From the NCBI GenBank assembly GCA_027307235.1, contig DAHUXH010000011.1, forward strand, positions 27,501-91,500: a DNA stretch of 64,000 nucleotides, given 5' to 3'. This document shows positions 10,141-20,257 of this stretch, in pieces. The DNA comes from Vulcanimicrobiota bacterium. Lineage in GTDB: Bacteria > Vulcanimicrobiota > Vulcanimicrobiia > Vulcanimicrobiales > Vulcanimicrobiaceae. A program made the translations under genes and the position numbers. Position 1 is the first letter of the stretch. Every line of letters starts with the position of its first letter. Below the pieces are notes generated by a model that was given only the letters and a program-made list of their open reading frames with translations, had not been told where the DNA came from and did no database searches.

Positions 10141-11825
10141 TAGTACGTTCTCACCTGCGGTTCGTATGTGGTGATCGTGATGCCGCGCGAGTAGTCCAAA
10201 CGCGGCTGTCCTTCGGCCGTGCGCCACGCGAGCGTGTGCTTCATCCAGTTCGCGTCGTCGCGATCAGGGAAGTCCGTGCGCGCTTGCGCGCCGCGAGATT
10301 CCTTGCGCGCGAGCGCTCCGGTCGCGACGCAGAGCGCGGCGTCGATGAGGAAATCGGTTTCGAGCGCACCGACCAGATCGGTGTTGAACGTCGCGGACTT
10401 GTCCATGACGTACGCTTTCTGATCGAACTCTTTGCGCACGGCCACGAGTTCGTCGACGGCCTTGCCGAGTTGCCCCTCGTTGCGGAAGATGAACACGTTC
10501 TCGCTCATTGCGCTGTTCATCGCGGTACGCAGTTTCGGCGCGCGTTCGCCGCCGCTGCGCGCGAGCAATTGGTTGATGCGATCCTGTTCGGCTTTGAGCG
10601 TGCGCTCGGAGGGGCGCACGTCGCCGGCCTTCTTGATGTACTCGACCGCGTGCTTGGCGGCGCGAGCGCCGAAGACGATGGTTTCGAGCAACGAGTTACC
10701 GCCCAGGCGGTTGGCGCCGTGAACGCTGACGCAGGCGCATTCTCCCGCGGCGTAGACGCCGGGCACGCGCGTCGCGCCCCACTTGTCGGTCTCGATGCCG
10801 CCCATGGTGTAGTGCGCGCCGGGAAGAATCGGAATCGGGTCGTTGACGGCATCTTTGCCGGTCGCGTCCAACGCGAGTTCGCGAATCTGCGGCAGGCGCT
10901 CGAGAATCTTCTCGCGGCCGAGGTGACGCATGTCGAGCAGCACGCAGCCGTCCACGCCGCGGCCTTCGAGGATCTCCGTCCATTCGGCGCGCGAAACGAC
11001 GTCGCGCGAGGCAAGTTCGCCCTTGTTCGGCGCGTACTTGAACATGAAGCGTTCGCCCAGCGAGTTGAGCAGATAAGCGCCTTCACCGCGCGCGCCCTCG
11101 GTCATCAGCACGCCGTTTTCCTTGAGCGTCGTCGGATGGAATTGAACGAACTCCATGTCCATCAGCGGGATGCCGGCCTTGAAGGCGATGCCCATGCCGT
11201 CGGCGGTCGATGCGTACCCGTTGGTCGTCTTGAGATACATGCGGCCCGCGCCGCCGGTCGCGAAAATCGTTGCTTTGGCGTTGATCAACTCGAGTTGGCC
11301 GTTGCGCATGTTGTACGCGACGACACCCGAGCCGACGCCGTCCTCGACACACAACGCCGTGCAGAAGTACTCTTCGTAGACCTTGACGTTGAAGCGCTCC
11401 AACTGCTCCCAGAGGGTGTGCAGAATCACGAGGCCGGTCACGTCGGCCGAGTAGCAGGTGCGCGGTGAGCCGGCGCCGCCGAACGGACGCTGTGCGATCC
11501 GGCCGTCGGGCAGGCGCGAGAAGATGCAGCCGCGGTGTTCCAGCCAGATGATCTGGCCGGGAGCGTCCTCGCACATGGCTGCGATCGCATCCTGATCGCC
11601 CAAGTAATCGGAGCCCTTGACGGTGTCGAAGGTGTGGTTGTCGGGGGTGTCGTCATCGCGGTTGCCCAAAGCCGCGTTGATGCCGCCCTGCGCCGCGCCG
11701 GAATGGCTGCGAACGGGGTGCATCTTCGAGACGATGGCAACGTCCGCGCCGAGCTCGGCGGCTTCCACCGCCGCGCGCATACCGGCCAGACCGCCGCCGA
11801 TGACGACGACGTCGTGCTTGATCAC
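10140..11825 (-). CDS. sdhA: Succinate dehydrogenase/fumarate reductase flavoprotein subunit
   Basis: A 561-residue flavoprotein that interconverts succinate and fumarate. The N-terminal FAD-binding motif is [24 protein letters not shown] places His41 at the position that carries covalent FAD in SdhA. Other signature segments are the active-site RGEGAYLLN and the FAD-binding [13 protein letters not shown]. It is first of a three-gene unit A-B-E, with stop/start overlaps at both junctions. No C or D anchor gene occurs before the next unit. There is no Tat or signal peptide, so the enzyme should face the cytoplasm. Whether it works mainly as succinate oxidase or fumarate reductase cannot be told from sequence. 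Confidence 0.95.
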   Translation of the reverse strand: MIKHDVVVIGGGLAGMRAAVEAAELGADVAIVSKMHPVRSHSGAAQGGINAALGNRDDDTPDNHTFDTVKGSDYLGDQDAIAAMCEDAPGQIIWLEHRGCIFSRLPDGRIAQRPFGGAGSPRTCYSADVTGLVILHTLWEQLERFNVKVYEEYFCTALCVEDGVGSGVVAYNMRNGQLELINAKATIFATGGAGRMYLKTTNGYASTADGMGIAFKAGIPLMDMEFVQFHPTTLKENGVLMTEGARGEGAYLLNSLGERFMFKYAPNKGELASRDVVSRAEWTEILEGRGVDGCVLLDMRHLGREKILERLPQIRELALDATGKDAVNDPIPILPGAHYTMGGIETDKWGATRVPGVYAAGECACVSVHGANRLGGNSLLETIVFGARAAKHAVEYIKKAGDVRPSERTLKAEQDRINQLLARSGGERAPKLRTAMNSAMSENVFIFRNEGQLGKAVDELVAVRKEFDQKAYVMDKSATFNTDLVGALETDFLIDAALCVATGALARKESRGAQARTDFPDRDDANWMKHTLAWRTAEGQPRLDYSRGITITTYEPQVRTY

Positions 11826-11897
11826 GTATTCCTCATGCTTGGGGGATCGAGGCAGTTGCTTTCTTTATACTCTTGCGGCCGTCCGCCCACCACGACA

Positions 11898-13058
11898 TTA
11901 GGGGGAAAGGCCTTCGGCTTGGCTCGCGGCCCCATCGCCGCCGCGGGCGTAGAAGCGGAACTGGTTCTTGCCGCTCTGCTTGGCGCGATAGAGCGCCTCG
12001 TCGGCGCCGAAGAAGAGTGTCTGACTGTCGATTCCGTCGTCGGGAAACATCGCGATGCCGACCGACGTCGACAGGCCGTTGCGGCGGAAGGTCGCCATCA
12101 TCCGCTCCACCCCGCTGACCGCCTGCTCGCGGTCGGTCTGCACCATGACGAGCACGAACTCATCGCCCGCGTAGCGGGCCACGATATCGCCGCGGCGCGC
12201 CGACTTTTTCAGCACTTGCGCGAAGCGCTTGAGCGCCAAGTCGCCCAGGCTGTGGCCGCCGGTGTCGTTGATTTTCTTGAGATCGTCGAGGTCCAGGATC
12301 GCGAAGGCGAACGGTGAGTCGTAACGCTCGGAGTTGTGCAACTCCCGCTCCAGCATCTCGTGCAGCGCGCGGCGGTTCGGAATCCCCGTCAGAACGTCGG
12401 TCAGCGCCAGCCGCTGCGTCTCTTCGAGCAAACGCCGGGTCTCGTCGTAGAGGCGAGCATTCTCTACGGTGACGGCTGCCTGCGACGCAAAGTCGAGCAT
12501 CACGCGCAGCTGATTCTCGGTGATCTCGTCATCTGGAGGATCGTCCGCGTACAACAGGCCGCGCACCACGTCGCGGGCGACCAGCGGCGCGACGCAATAC
12601 CAGCGGCGTCCGTCTTCGAGCGGCGCGTCGTGATCGGCGGACGAGCCGTAGGCAAGCTGCAGCGTGCCCGCGGCGACGTCGTGCAGCGCCGACGGACGGC
12701 GGAACTCAGCGGGATCGACGCTGTGAATGACCTCGCCGAGGTCGTCGCACTCGAGGCGGCGTACGATCTGCTCACCCTCGCCGACGACGTCGAAAAGGAT
12801 GACACGCTTGAATTTTAGGGACTCGCGGACGCCGCGCAGCACCATCGACAGGATGTCGGTGATGTCGAGCGCGGAGTTGATCGTGGAAAAGACTTGCTGG
12901 AGCACGAAGAGTTCGGCGTTCTGCTGGGCGTATTCGTCACGCTCGTCTTCCAGCAGACTGACGCGCTGTTCCAGGCGCTCGATCTCGGCGAGCAGCTCGG
13001 GCACCGTGGCCGGGCGCGGCCTCGGTCCGGGAGGGTCCGGGTACAGGTTCGCAGCCAT
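11898..13058 (-). CDS. GAF-GGDEF diguanylate cyclase (AGDEF variant)
   Basis: A 386-residue cytoplasmic signalling protein that likely makes cyclic di-GMP. Layout: an N-terminal coiled-coil stretch (about 20-50), a GAF sensor domain (about 55-200), and a GGDEF domain (about 215-375). The active-site signature reads AGDEF (297-301) rather than GGDEF; this variant is active in some proteins but needs testing. An inhibitory-site RxxD (Arg288 to Asp291) stands just upstream of it. The ATG at 13058 is chosen over in-frame upstream starts because those lie inside divergent dnaE. Only 24 bp separate the two starts, so their promoters must overlap each other's coding sequence. Confidence 0.9.
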   Translation of the reverse strand: MAANLYPDPPGPRPRPATVPELLAEIERLEQRVSLLEDERDEYAQQNAELFVLQQVFSTINSALDITDILSMVLRGVRESLKFKRVILFDVVGEGEQIVRRLECDDLGEVIHSVDPAEFRRPSALHDVAAGTLQLAYGSSADHDAPLEDGRRWYCVAPLVARDVVRGLLYADDPPDDEITENQLRVMLDFASQAAVTVENARLYDETRRLLEETQRLALTDVLTGIPNRRALHEMLERELHNSERYDSPFAFAILDLDDLKKINDTGGHSLGDLALKRFAQVLKKSARRGDIVARYAGDEFVLVMVQTDREQAVSGVERMMATFRRNGLSTSVGIAMFPDDGIDSQTLFFGADEALYRAKQSGKNQFRFYARGGDGAASQAEGLSP

Positions 13059-13082
13059 GGTGTCGGGTATTCGGTCCGTCGG

Positions 13083-16000
13083 TTGAAAAACTTCGTTCAC
13101 CTCCACGTACACTCGGAGTATTCGCTGCTGGACGGGGCCTGCCGGGTCGACCGGCTCTGCCGCCGCGCAGCCGAAGACGGGGCTCCCGCCGTCGCGCTCA
13201 CCGACCATGGCGTCATGTACGGCTCCATGGAGTTCTACTATTCCGCTCGCGAGCACCGGCTGGCGCCGATCATCGGGTGTGAAGCCTACATCGCCCCGCG
13301 CGGCCGCTCGGACCGCACGGTGCGCGACGAGGCCCACGTCACGCTGCTGGCCGCCGACATCGTCGGCTACCGCAACCTGACCGCGCTGATCTCCAAAGGC
13401 TTCCTGGAAGGCTTCTACTATAAGCCGCGCATCGATCTCGACTTGCTGGCCGAGCATCACGAAGGTCTCATCGTGCTCTCGGGCTGCATGTCCGGGATGG
13501 TCGCCTCACCACTGCTCAAAAACGATCATGAGACCGCGGTCAAGAACGCCAAGACGTTCGTGGACATCTTCGGCGATCGCTTCTATATCGAAGTCATGCG
13601 GCACGGCATGCCCGAAGAAGAGATCATCAACACCGGGTTGATCAAGGTGGCGCGCGAGCTGCATCTGCCGATTGTTGCGACCAACGACTCGCACTATCTC
13701 GACCGGACCGATGCGCCGGCGCACGACGTCCTGCTGTGCATCGGTACCGGGAAGACCGTCGCCGACACGAGCCGGATGAAGTTCTACTCCGACCAGTTCT
13801 ATGTCAAGTCCGCCGAAGAGATGTACGACCTGTGGAGCGATCTTCCAGAAGCATGCGAGAACACGGTCAAGATCGCGGAGCGTATCGACATCCGGATACC
13901 CGAGAAGATGTACTATCTTCCCGAATATCCGGTTCCCAAGACCATCGTCGAACCGGAAAGAACCGCCGAAACCTATCTGCGCGATTTATGTGAGTCCGGC
14001 CTGATCGAGCGGTACGGCGAGGAACGTGCACGCACCGATCACACCCTGCGCGAGCGTCTGGAGTATGAACTCGACGTCATCACGAAGATGGGCTTCGCGT
14101 CCTACTTTCTCATCGTTTGGGATTTCATCAAGTACGCGCGCGATCACGACATTCCGGTCGGTCCGGGACGCGGATCGGCCGTCGGATCGCTGGTCGCCTA
14201 CAGTTTGAAGATCACCGACCTTGATCCGATCAAGTTCAATTTGTTCTTCGAGCGTTTCCTCAATCCCGAGCGCATCTCGATGCCCGACATCGATACCGAC
14301 TTCTGCGTCGAGCGCCGCGACGAAGTGATTGAGTATGTCACGCAAAAATACGGCAGCGATCGGGTCGCGCAAATCATCACGTTCGGCACCATGGCCGCGC
14401 GCGCGGCGGTGCGCGACGCGGGACGCGCGCTCGGCGTTGCGCTACCGGAAGTCGACCGCGTCGCGAAGCTGATCCCCTCGGGACCCGGCGGGATGTCGAT
14501 TCCGCAAGCGCTCGAGCAGATACCCGAACTGAAGCTGATCTACGACACGCGTCCGGACCTTCGCAAGCTGCTCGATACCGCCAAGGCGATCGAGGGGTTC
14601 GCGCGCAACGCCTCGACGCACGCCGCCGGCGTGGTGATCGCGGCCGGTCCGCTCGTCGATTACGCGCCGTTGACGCGTCTGGCCGACGGCAACGTCAACA
14701 CGCAATACGACATGGTGTGGGTCGAAAAGATCGGCCTGCTCAAGATGGACTTCCTGGGGCTGCGCAACCTCACCGTCATGAACAATGCGGTCGCGGAGAT
14801 CCGCCGCACGGTCGATTCGTCGTTCGATCTTGCGCGCATCCCCGAGGACGACCCGAAGACCTTCGAGATGCTTGGCCGCGGCGAGACGGTGGGCGTGTTC
14901 CAGCTTGAATCCGACGGGATGAAGCGCGTTTGCGTCGATCTCAAGCCGTCGCGGCTCGAGGACATCATTGCGCTCGTCGCGCTGTACCGGCCGGGGCCGA
15001 TGGAATGGATACCGCAGTACATCAACAACAAGCATGGTCGCACGAAACCGGTCTATCTGCACCCGAAGCTGGAGCCGATTCTGGCCGAGACGTACGGCGT
15101 TGCGTGCTATCAAGAACAAGTCATGCAGATGGCGCGCGACATCGCCGGGTTTTCGATGGGGCAAGCCGACGAGTTGCGCAAGGTCGTCGGCAAGAAACAA
15201 AAAGAGAAGATTCCCGCGTATCGTGAGAAGTTCATCGAGGGTGCGATGGCGGCGTCGGGGATCGCGCGCAAGCTCGCCGAGGACATCTTCGCGTTCATCG
15301 AACCGTTCGCGGGCTACGGTTTCAACAAGTCGCACGCGGCGGCGTATGCCTGGATCTCCTATCAAACCGCCTACCTCAAGGCCAATCACGCGTTGGCGTA
15401 TTTCGCGGCTTTGCTCACGAGCGTCCATGACAAGACTGACAAGCTGGTGGAGTATCTCGACGAAACCAAGCGCATCGGCGTCGAGGTGCTGCCGCCCGAC
15501 GTCAACGAGTCGCTGATGCAGTTCGCGGTCGTCGAGACGCGCATTCGTTTTGGTCTGGCCGCAATCAAAGGCGTTGGCGAGGAGGCCGTTCGCAGCATCA
15601 TCGACGAGCGCGCCGCCGGCGGCCGGTACAGCGATCTCTTCGATCTCGCCCGCCGTGTCGATGCCAAGAAAGTCAACCGGCGCGTCTTCGAAGCCCTGAT
15701 CAAGTCCGGCGCGCTCGACACGATGCCCGGTCATCGCGCGCAAAAGCTCGACGCGCTCGATCTCGCGCTCGACGTGGCGGCGCGCGCGACGCGCGACGCG
15801 CAACTGGGACAGGCGTCCCTGTTCGCCGAAACGCCGGCGGCTGCGCCGAGCTTGACGCCGGTGTTGCGCGATCTTCCCGCACCCACCAAGACCGAGCAAC
15901 TCCAATGGGAGAAGGAAACGCTCGGCATCTTCGTCTCCGGCCATCCGCTGGCGGACGTGCAGGATGCGCTCGCGCGCTCGGGAGCGACCGCGATACGCGA

Positions 16001-16514
16001 GTTGCGCTCGCTGGAGGACGATGCGAACGTTACCATCGCGGGGATGGTCGTGAGCGTGCGCCGCACGATGACCAAGAGCAATCAGCAGATGCTGATCGCG
16101 CAGATTGAAGATGCGACCGGCCCGGTGGAAGTCGTGGTGTTCGCCAAGCTGTTCGCGCAAGTGAGCGGGCTGTTCCAGAACGATCGGCTGCTCATGATCA
16201 AGGGGCGTCTGCGCTTGCGCGTCGGGCGCGGCGCCGACGACGCGCTCGAACCGTCGGTGACCGCCAACGAGGTGCGTGTCTTTCTGCCGCCCGCACGGCC
16301 GGCCGCGCATGCGTGGCACCTCGATGTGACCACGCGCGAGCAGATCGATCACTTGGCGGCAGTGCTCGACGAATGGCCGGGCGAGACCGCGGTGGTGCTG
16401 CATGCGCAGGGACGCGCGCATCGTCTGCCGCGCACGGTCGATGGGAGCGAGCAGGTGCGCGCGCTGCTCGCCGGCATCTTTGGGGACGAAAACGTTCGCA
16501 GCGGTGCGGCATAG
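13083..16514 (+). CDS. dnaE: DNA polymerase III alpha subunit
   Basis: The 1143-residue replicative polymerase catalytic subunit. The PHP domain starts at once (FVHLHVHSEYSLLDGA). The polymerase catalytic motif PDIDTDF is present, followed by the fingers region, a helix-hairpin-helix tail and a C-terminal OB fold. No sequence before the PHP domain resembles the family. The only plausible start is the TTG at 13083, two residues before FVHLH. Length matches type-I DnaE (about 1160 in E. coli). It is followed after one base by the Cof-type HAD gene, so dnaE, HAD and ftsQ probably share one transcript. Confidence 0.96.
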   Translation: MKNFVHLHVHSEYSLLDGACRVDRLCRRAAEDGAPAVALTDHGVMYGSMEFYYSAREHRLAPIIGCEAYIAPRGRSDRTVRDEAHVTLLAADIVGYRNLTALISKGFLEGFYYKPRIDLDLLAEHHEGLIVLSGCMSGMVASPLLKNDHETAVKNAKTFVDIFGDRFYIEVMRHGMPEEEIINTGLIKVARELHLPIVATNDSHYLDRTDAPAHDVLLCIGTGKTVADTSRMKFYSDQFYVKSAEEMYDLWSDLPEACENTVKIAERIDIRIPEKMYYLPEYPVPKTIVEPERTAETYLRDLCESGLIERYGEERARTDHTLRERLEYELDVITKMGFASYFLIVWDFIKYARDHDIPVGPGRGSAVGSLVAYSLKITDLDPIKFNLFFERFLNPERISMPDIDTDFCVERRDEVIEYVTQKYGSDRVAQIITFGTMAARAAVRDAGRALGVALPEVDRVAKLIPSGPGGMSIPQALEQIPELKLIYDTRPDLRKLLDTAKAIEGFARNASTHAAGVVIAAGPLVDYAPLTRLADGNVNTQYDMVWVEKIGLLKMDFLGLRNLTVMNNAVAEIRRTVDSSFDLARIPEDDPKTFEMLGRGETVGVFQLESDGMKRVCVDLKPSRLEDIIALVALYRPGPMEWIPQYINNKHGRTKPVYLHPKLEPILAETYGVACYQEQVMQMARDIAGFSMGQADELRKVVGKKQKEKIPAYREKFIEGAMAASGIARKLAEDIFAFIEPFAGYGFNKSHAAAYAWISYQTAYLKANHALAYFAALLTSVHDKTDKLVEYLDETKRIGVEVLPPDVNESLMQFAVVETRIRFGLAAIKGVGEEAVRSIIDERAAGGRYSDLFDLARRVDAKKVNRRVFEALIKSGALDTMPGHRAQKLDALDLALDVAARATRDAQLGQASLFAETPAAAPSLTPVLRDLPAPTKTEQLQWEKETLGIFVSGHPLADVQDALARSGATAIRELRSLEDDANVTIAGMVVSVRRTMTKSNQQMLIAQIEDATGPVEVVVFAKLFAQVSGLFQNDRLLMIKGRLRLRVGRGADDALEPSVTANEVRVFLPPARPAAHAWHLDVTTREQIDHLAAVLDEWPGETAVVLHAQGRAHRLPRTVDGSEQVRALLAGIFGDENVRSGAA

Positions 16515-16515
16515 C

Positions 16516-17331
16516 GTGGCTGCGCCGCGCTCGCCGGTCAGATTGGTCGCCTTCGATCTCGACGGGACGCTGATCGGGCGAGACGTGCTGCTGCGCCCGC
16601 GCGTTCTCGAGACGGTCGCGGCCATGCGCGCAGCCGGGATCGCCGGCTGCATCGTCACCGGACGCATGTATCGCGCGGCCGTTCCGTACGTTCGCGCGTT
16701 AGGGTTCGAAGCGCCGATGATCTGCTATCAGGGCGCGGCGATCTTCGATCCGGCAAGCGGCACCGTGATGCGCGAGGTCGCGTTAGAAGCGCCGGTCGTG
16801 CGTACGCTGATCGAAACCGCGCGCGGCGACGGGAAGCATCTGCAGCTCTATCGCGACGATCGCTACTACTGCGAAGCGCGCAACGAATACGCGGCGCTCT
16901 ACGCGCAACTGTCGGGTGTGGAACCGATCGTGGTGCGCTCGCTGCTGGAGACGTTTTCGGAAAGCGGCGCGACCAAGGCCGTGATCGTGGACGATGCAGC
17001 GAGTGCCGAACGCTATCTTCCGCGCGTACGCCAAGCTGTCGGTGACGACGGCTATGTCACGCGTTCGTATCCGGAGTTCATCGAAGTCATCAACCCGCAG
17101 GTTGACAAAGGGCGCGCGCTCACCGACGTCGCGGCTTGGCTCGGTATCACCATGGAGAACGTGGTCGCCATCGGCGACTCGTGGAACGACGAGCCGCTGT
17201 TGCAGGCAGCCGGATTGGGCATCGCGATGGGAAATGCTCCAGCCGAGCTGCGCGAGCACGCGGCGGCGGTGGTGGGCACGGTGGAAGAAGACGGCGTCGC
17301 CGAAGCGCTCGAACGGTACGTGCTTGCGTGA
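16516..17331 (+). CDS. Cof-type HAD-family hydrolase
   Basis: A 271-residue HAD phosphatase of the Cof/YbiV-like IIB class. Motif I is FDLDGTL (Asp14, Asp16), motif III includes DKGRALTDVA, and motif IV is GDSWNDEPLL. A C2-type cap of about 110 residues sits between them. Such enzymes dephosphorylate sugar phosphates, FMN or PLP-like compounds. It starts at GTG, one base after the dnaE stop; upstream in-frame starts lie inside dnaE. Its TGA overlaps the GTG of ftsQ (GTGA), so the two are translationally coupled. Substrate unknown. Confidence 0.88.
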   Translation: MAAPRSPVRLVAFDLDGTLIGRDVLLRPRVLETVAAMRAAGIAGCIVTGRMYRAAVPYVRALGFEAPMICYQGAAIFDPASGTVMREVALEAPVVRTLIETARGDGKHLQLYRDDRYYCEARNEYAALYAQLSGVEPIVVRSLLETFSESGATKAVIVDDAASAERYLPRVRQAVGDDGYVTRSYPEFIEVINPQVDKGRALTDVAAWLGITMENVVAIGDSWNDEPLLQAAGLGIAMGNAPAELREHAAAVVGTVEEDGVAEALERYVLA

Positions 17332-18080
17332 GCCAGCGCGCACGCCGGCATAAGCCGTCAGCGGCCGCGCGTTTGCGACCGTTTCGCCTCCTGTTGCTGC
17401 TCGCGATCGCAGCGGCCGCGTTCGGCGGATACGAAGGTGCGACGTGGCCCGGCTTCTTTCCAACGCGCATCGACGTGGTCGGCAACAGCGTCGTGCCGAG
17501 CAATGAAATCGTGACGCGCGCCGCCCTGGACGCCCACGAAAATATCTGGTTGCAGAACACGCACGCGGCCGCCCGCCGCATCGAGGCTTCCATCCCGTAT
17601 GTCAAGACCGCGGCGATTCACCGCCGATTGCCGGCCGGCGTGACGATCGAGATCGCGGAGCGCACGCCGTTCGCCCTGCTCGTCGCGGGAACGCGGCGTG
17701 TTGTCGTCGATCGCGATCTGCGTGTGTTGGAGGAAGCGAACGCAAACCCGCGCGGGCTCGTCGAGATGCACGTCACGCCGTCGAAACCGCTCGCTCCGGG
17801 GATGTTCCTAACGGATTCTTCCGTCGTCGCCTTGCGTGACGACATCACGACGATGGCGCGGGGCGGTCTGTCGGTCAGAAGCGTTGCCGACGATCGCTTC
17901 GGCGATCTCGTCGCTGTGCTGCCGAGCGGCATCGACGTACTCTTCGGCGATGATAGCCAGCTCGTCAAACGCCTGCCGCTGGTGATGCCGATCCTGGATC
18001 ATGCCGAGCGAGAGGGGCGGGGCGTCACGGCGATCGACCTGCGCGCCCCGACCGCCCCCGTCGTGGTGTTTAGGCGCTAG
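17328..18080 (+). CDS. ftsQ: Cell division protein FtsQ/DivIB (POTRA domain)
   Basis: A 250-residue bitopic membrane protein. It has a short basic N-terminus, one transmembrane helix (about 19-38, [17 protein letters not shown]), then a POTRA domain (about 43-110, starting [15 protein letters not shown]). After that comes the FtsQ beta-domain with RTPFALL and [11 protein letters not shown]. FtsQ scaffolds the divisome with FtsL and FtsB. The GTG start overlaps the preceding HAD stop. Its stop overlaps the convergent chemoreceptor gene by 11 bases. In classic dcw clusters ftsQ directly precedes ftsA and ftsZ; here a reversed 2-kb gene separates them. Confidence 0.85.
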   Translation: MSQRARRHKPSAAARLRPFRLLLLLAIAAAAFGGYEGATWPGFFPTRIDVVGNSVVPSNEIVTRAALDAHENIWLQNTHAAARRIEASIPYVKTAAIHRRLPAGVTIEIAERTPFALLVAGTRRVVVDRDLRVLEEANANPRGLVEMHVTPSKPLAPGMFLTDSSVVALRDDITTMARGGLSVRSVADDRFGDLVAVLPSGIDVLFGDDSQLVKRLPLVMPILDHAEREGRGVTAIDLRAPTAPVVVFRR

Positions 18081-20070
18081 CAGATTTCGGCAGCGCCATC
18101 TGCTGTCCGCCGGTTTCGAAGTTGGTCACCATGTCGCGCAGTGCCGAGGCCTCATCGTAGACGTTTTCGGCGCGGTCCGCCATGCCCGCGACTGCCGGTA
18201 CGTTGGCGCTGGCAAGCTCATTCGACTCGCGAAGACGCGCGGCCAGCGAGTCGACGGACGACTGCTGTTCTATCGATGCTCGCGCGACTTGCGCGGTGCG
18301 CTGCTCGATCTCGGAGATGTTCTCGAGGATCTGATTTGACGTGATGGTTTGTTCGCGCATCGTCGCTGCGGCTTCATGCGTCATCGCACCCATCTGTTCG
18401 CTCGCACGCGCGAGTTCTTCGGATGCACGTGCCTGCTCTTGTGTCGCGATGCTGATCTCGCTCACGAGCTGAGCGACGTCGGTGACGCGACGGCTGATCG
18501 TTTCGATCATCGATGTGACGTTGAGCGCGGAATCGGCGTTGTTTTGCACGAGCGAGTTTGCCTTGGCGGTACGTTCGAGAACCGCCGAGGTGCGGCGCTG
18601 GATGTCGGCAACGAGTTGACCGATCTGGCGAACCGAGCTTGCGGAGTTTTCAGCTAGTTTGCGCACTTCGTCGGCGACGACCGCGAAGCCGCGTCCGTGC
18701 TCGCCGGCGCGGGCCGCCTCGATCGCGGCATTGAGCGCCAGCAGGTTCGTCTGGTCGGCGATCTCTTCGATCAAGCCGAGAATCTCGCCGATTTGGCGTG
18801 AGGCGCCGTCGAGTCCCTTCATCTCGGAGACGACCTCGCCGACCGTTTCGCTGATGCTCGACATGCCGCGCGAGAGCGTCTGCACTTCGTTGCGGCCTTC
18901 GCGCACTTGTTGATCGGTGACGTTGGATTCACTGCGCACGCGTTCGGCGCTGCTCGCCACCTGCACGATCGATGCGGACATCTCTTGCGTGTTAGCGACG
19001 GCTTGTTCGACGACGGTCGCAAGACTGAGCAAGTTGCTGTCCATCTCTTGAATCGACGCCGTCATCTGCGCGATCGCGCTGGAGATGTCGGAAACGCGTC
19101 GCGCCACCTGCTCGGCGTTGTCCGCAACCGTTCCCGAGGTGCGAGCGACCGCGTCGGAATACCCCAAGGCGTCCTGCAATGCCAAGCCCTCGCTGTCGAC
19201 GCGCGAGCGCAACTCGCGCACGGCCAGGCGATTGGTGTTGCTGACGTCCTCAACGGCATGTGAGGTGCGCTGAATGCCAGAGACGATATTTGCCAAGCGT
19301 TGCAAATGCTCGTCGATGGCGTTAGCGAGCCGGCCGAGCAAGTCGTCACCGACCCACCCGATGCGCTGCATGAGGTCGCCGCGCTCCATCGCTTCGAGCA
19401 CTTCGACACAGCGTCCGACGCCGCGCAGCATCACCAAGCGCATTCGGTTCATCGCGTAGGCGGTGACGAGCAGCGCGATGATCGCGAGGACGACGAGCAC
19501 GACCGTGCCGATCGTCCGGACGCGCGTGAGTGACTCATAATGCGCGCCGGTCTCCTTCGCTAAACCGGAAGAGAGAGCGGTGACGTCACCTTGCTGGGTG
19601 ATGTACGCGGTGCTGATCGTCGCGATCGCGGACGCAGCGCCCGCCTTGTCGCCTCTTCCGACGGCGCTGATGATGATCATCGACGCATTTTCGAGGTTCA
19701 TTTCGTCGTTTTTGAAGGCATCCGCCGTCGACTTCAGAGCAGGGATGCCCGAAGCGAACGTCTGCAGGCCGGATGCAACGTTGGAGAGATTGGTCAACGT
19801 GGTTTTCGCGTCGGACGCGGAGGCTTTCGCCTGTTTGGCGTCGGGGTTGCTGGCGGCTTGAAGAAGATCGGATTGTAAGGTTTGCGCCAGCGCTGAAACG
19901 TGGGCTGCAGCTAGTTCCCCTTGCACGGTCGTCTCGCGCAGTCCCACGGCTTGGGTGCCGGTTTGGAAGAGCGAAACGAGTGCGACAGCCACCACGAGCA
20001 CCATCGCGACCACAATCAAGATTAAGGTAAAGCCAAGATTTCGTTCGAGCGTAGAGCGCCGTTCGTTCAT
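18070..20070 (-). CDS. Methyl-accepting chemotaxis protein
   Basis: A 666-residue chemoreceptor. TM1 is at about 13-35, followed by a periplasmic four-helix-type sensor region (about 36-183, alanine-rich and lacking cysteine). TM2 is at about 187-206, then HAMP-like linkers and a long coiled-coil signalling domain. The hairpin tip is [20 protein letters not shown], followed by [18 protein letters not shown], which contacts CheA and CheW. No C-terminal CheR-binding pentapeptide is seen. The gene is inserted antisense between ftsQ and ftsA, and no other chemotaxis gene lies in the window. Ligand unknown. Confidence 0.93.
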   Translation of the reverse strand: MNERRSTLERNLGFTLILIVVAMVLVVAVALVSLFQTGTQAVGLRETTVQGELAAAHVSALAQTLQSDLLQAASNPDAKQAKASASDAKTTLTNLSNVASGLQTFASGIPALKSTADAFKNDEMNLENASMIIISAVGRGDKAGAASAIATISTAYITQQGDVTALSSGLAKETGAHYESLTRVRTIGTVVLVVLAIIALLVTAYAMNRMRLVMLRGVGRCVEVLEAMERGDLMQRIGWVGDDLLGRLANAIDEHLQRLANIVSGIQRTSHAVEDVSNTNRLAVRELRSRVDSEGLALQDALGYSDAVARTSGTVADNAEQVARRVSDISSAIAQMTASIQEMDSNLLSLATVVEQAVANTQEMSASIVQVASSAERVRSESNVTDQQVREGRNEVQTLSRGMSSISETVGEVVSEMKGLDGASRQIGEILGLIEEIADQTNLLALNAAIEAARAGEHGRGFAVVADEVRKLAENSASSVRQIGQLVADIQRRTSAVLERTAKANSLVQNNADSALNVTSMIETISRRVTDVAQLVSEISIATQEQARASEELARASEQMGAMTHEAAATMREQTITSNQILENISEIEQRTAQVARASIEQQSSVDSLAARLRESNELASANVPAVAGMADRAENVYDEASALRDMVTNFETGGQQMALPKSASA

Positions 20071-20167
20071 GGGGCCCGCTTCCTTAGTCTGAGCGGGTTC
20101 CCTTTGTTATTTTGGAAAGCTCTGAGAAGCCGCCCGGCCGGCTAAAGAGGCAAGGAAAAAATCCGTT

Positions 20168-20196
20168 CGAATGCCCCTATGGATAGTAGGGATTCG
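20168..20196 (+). promoter_or_regulatory. Hairpin in the ftsA upstream region
   Basis: A 10-bp inverted repeat (CGAAT, 2-base bulge, CCCTA; loop of 7; TAGGGATTCG) about 60-90 bases before the ftsA start, in the 187-bp divergent gap between the chemoreceptor gene and ftsA. It could be an operator or a leader hairpin. No convincing -35/-10 pair was found in this gap. I see nothing else of note there. Confidence 0.3.
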
Positions 20197-20257
20197 CCCC
20201 ATCTAACCCAATATATGGCGGGATGAGGACGAACGACCGGGGCTTGGACGCCTGCCC

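Noticed and set aside
14442-16667. A 741-codon minus-strand frame
   Set aside because: Antisense to dnaE, with no recognisable domain and an Arg/Asp/His-rich composition typical of mirror frames in high-GC genes.
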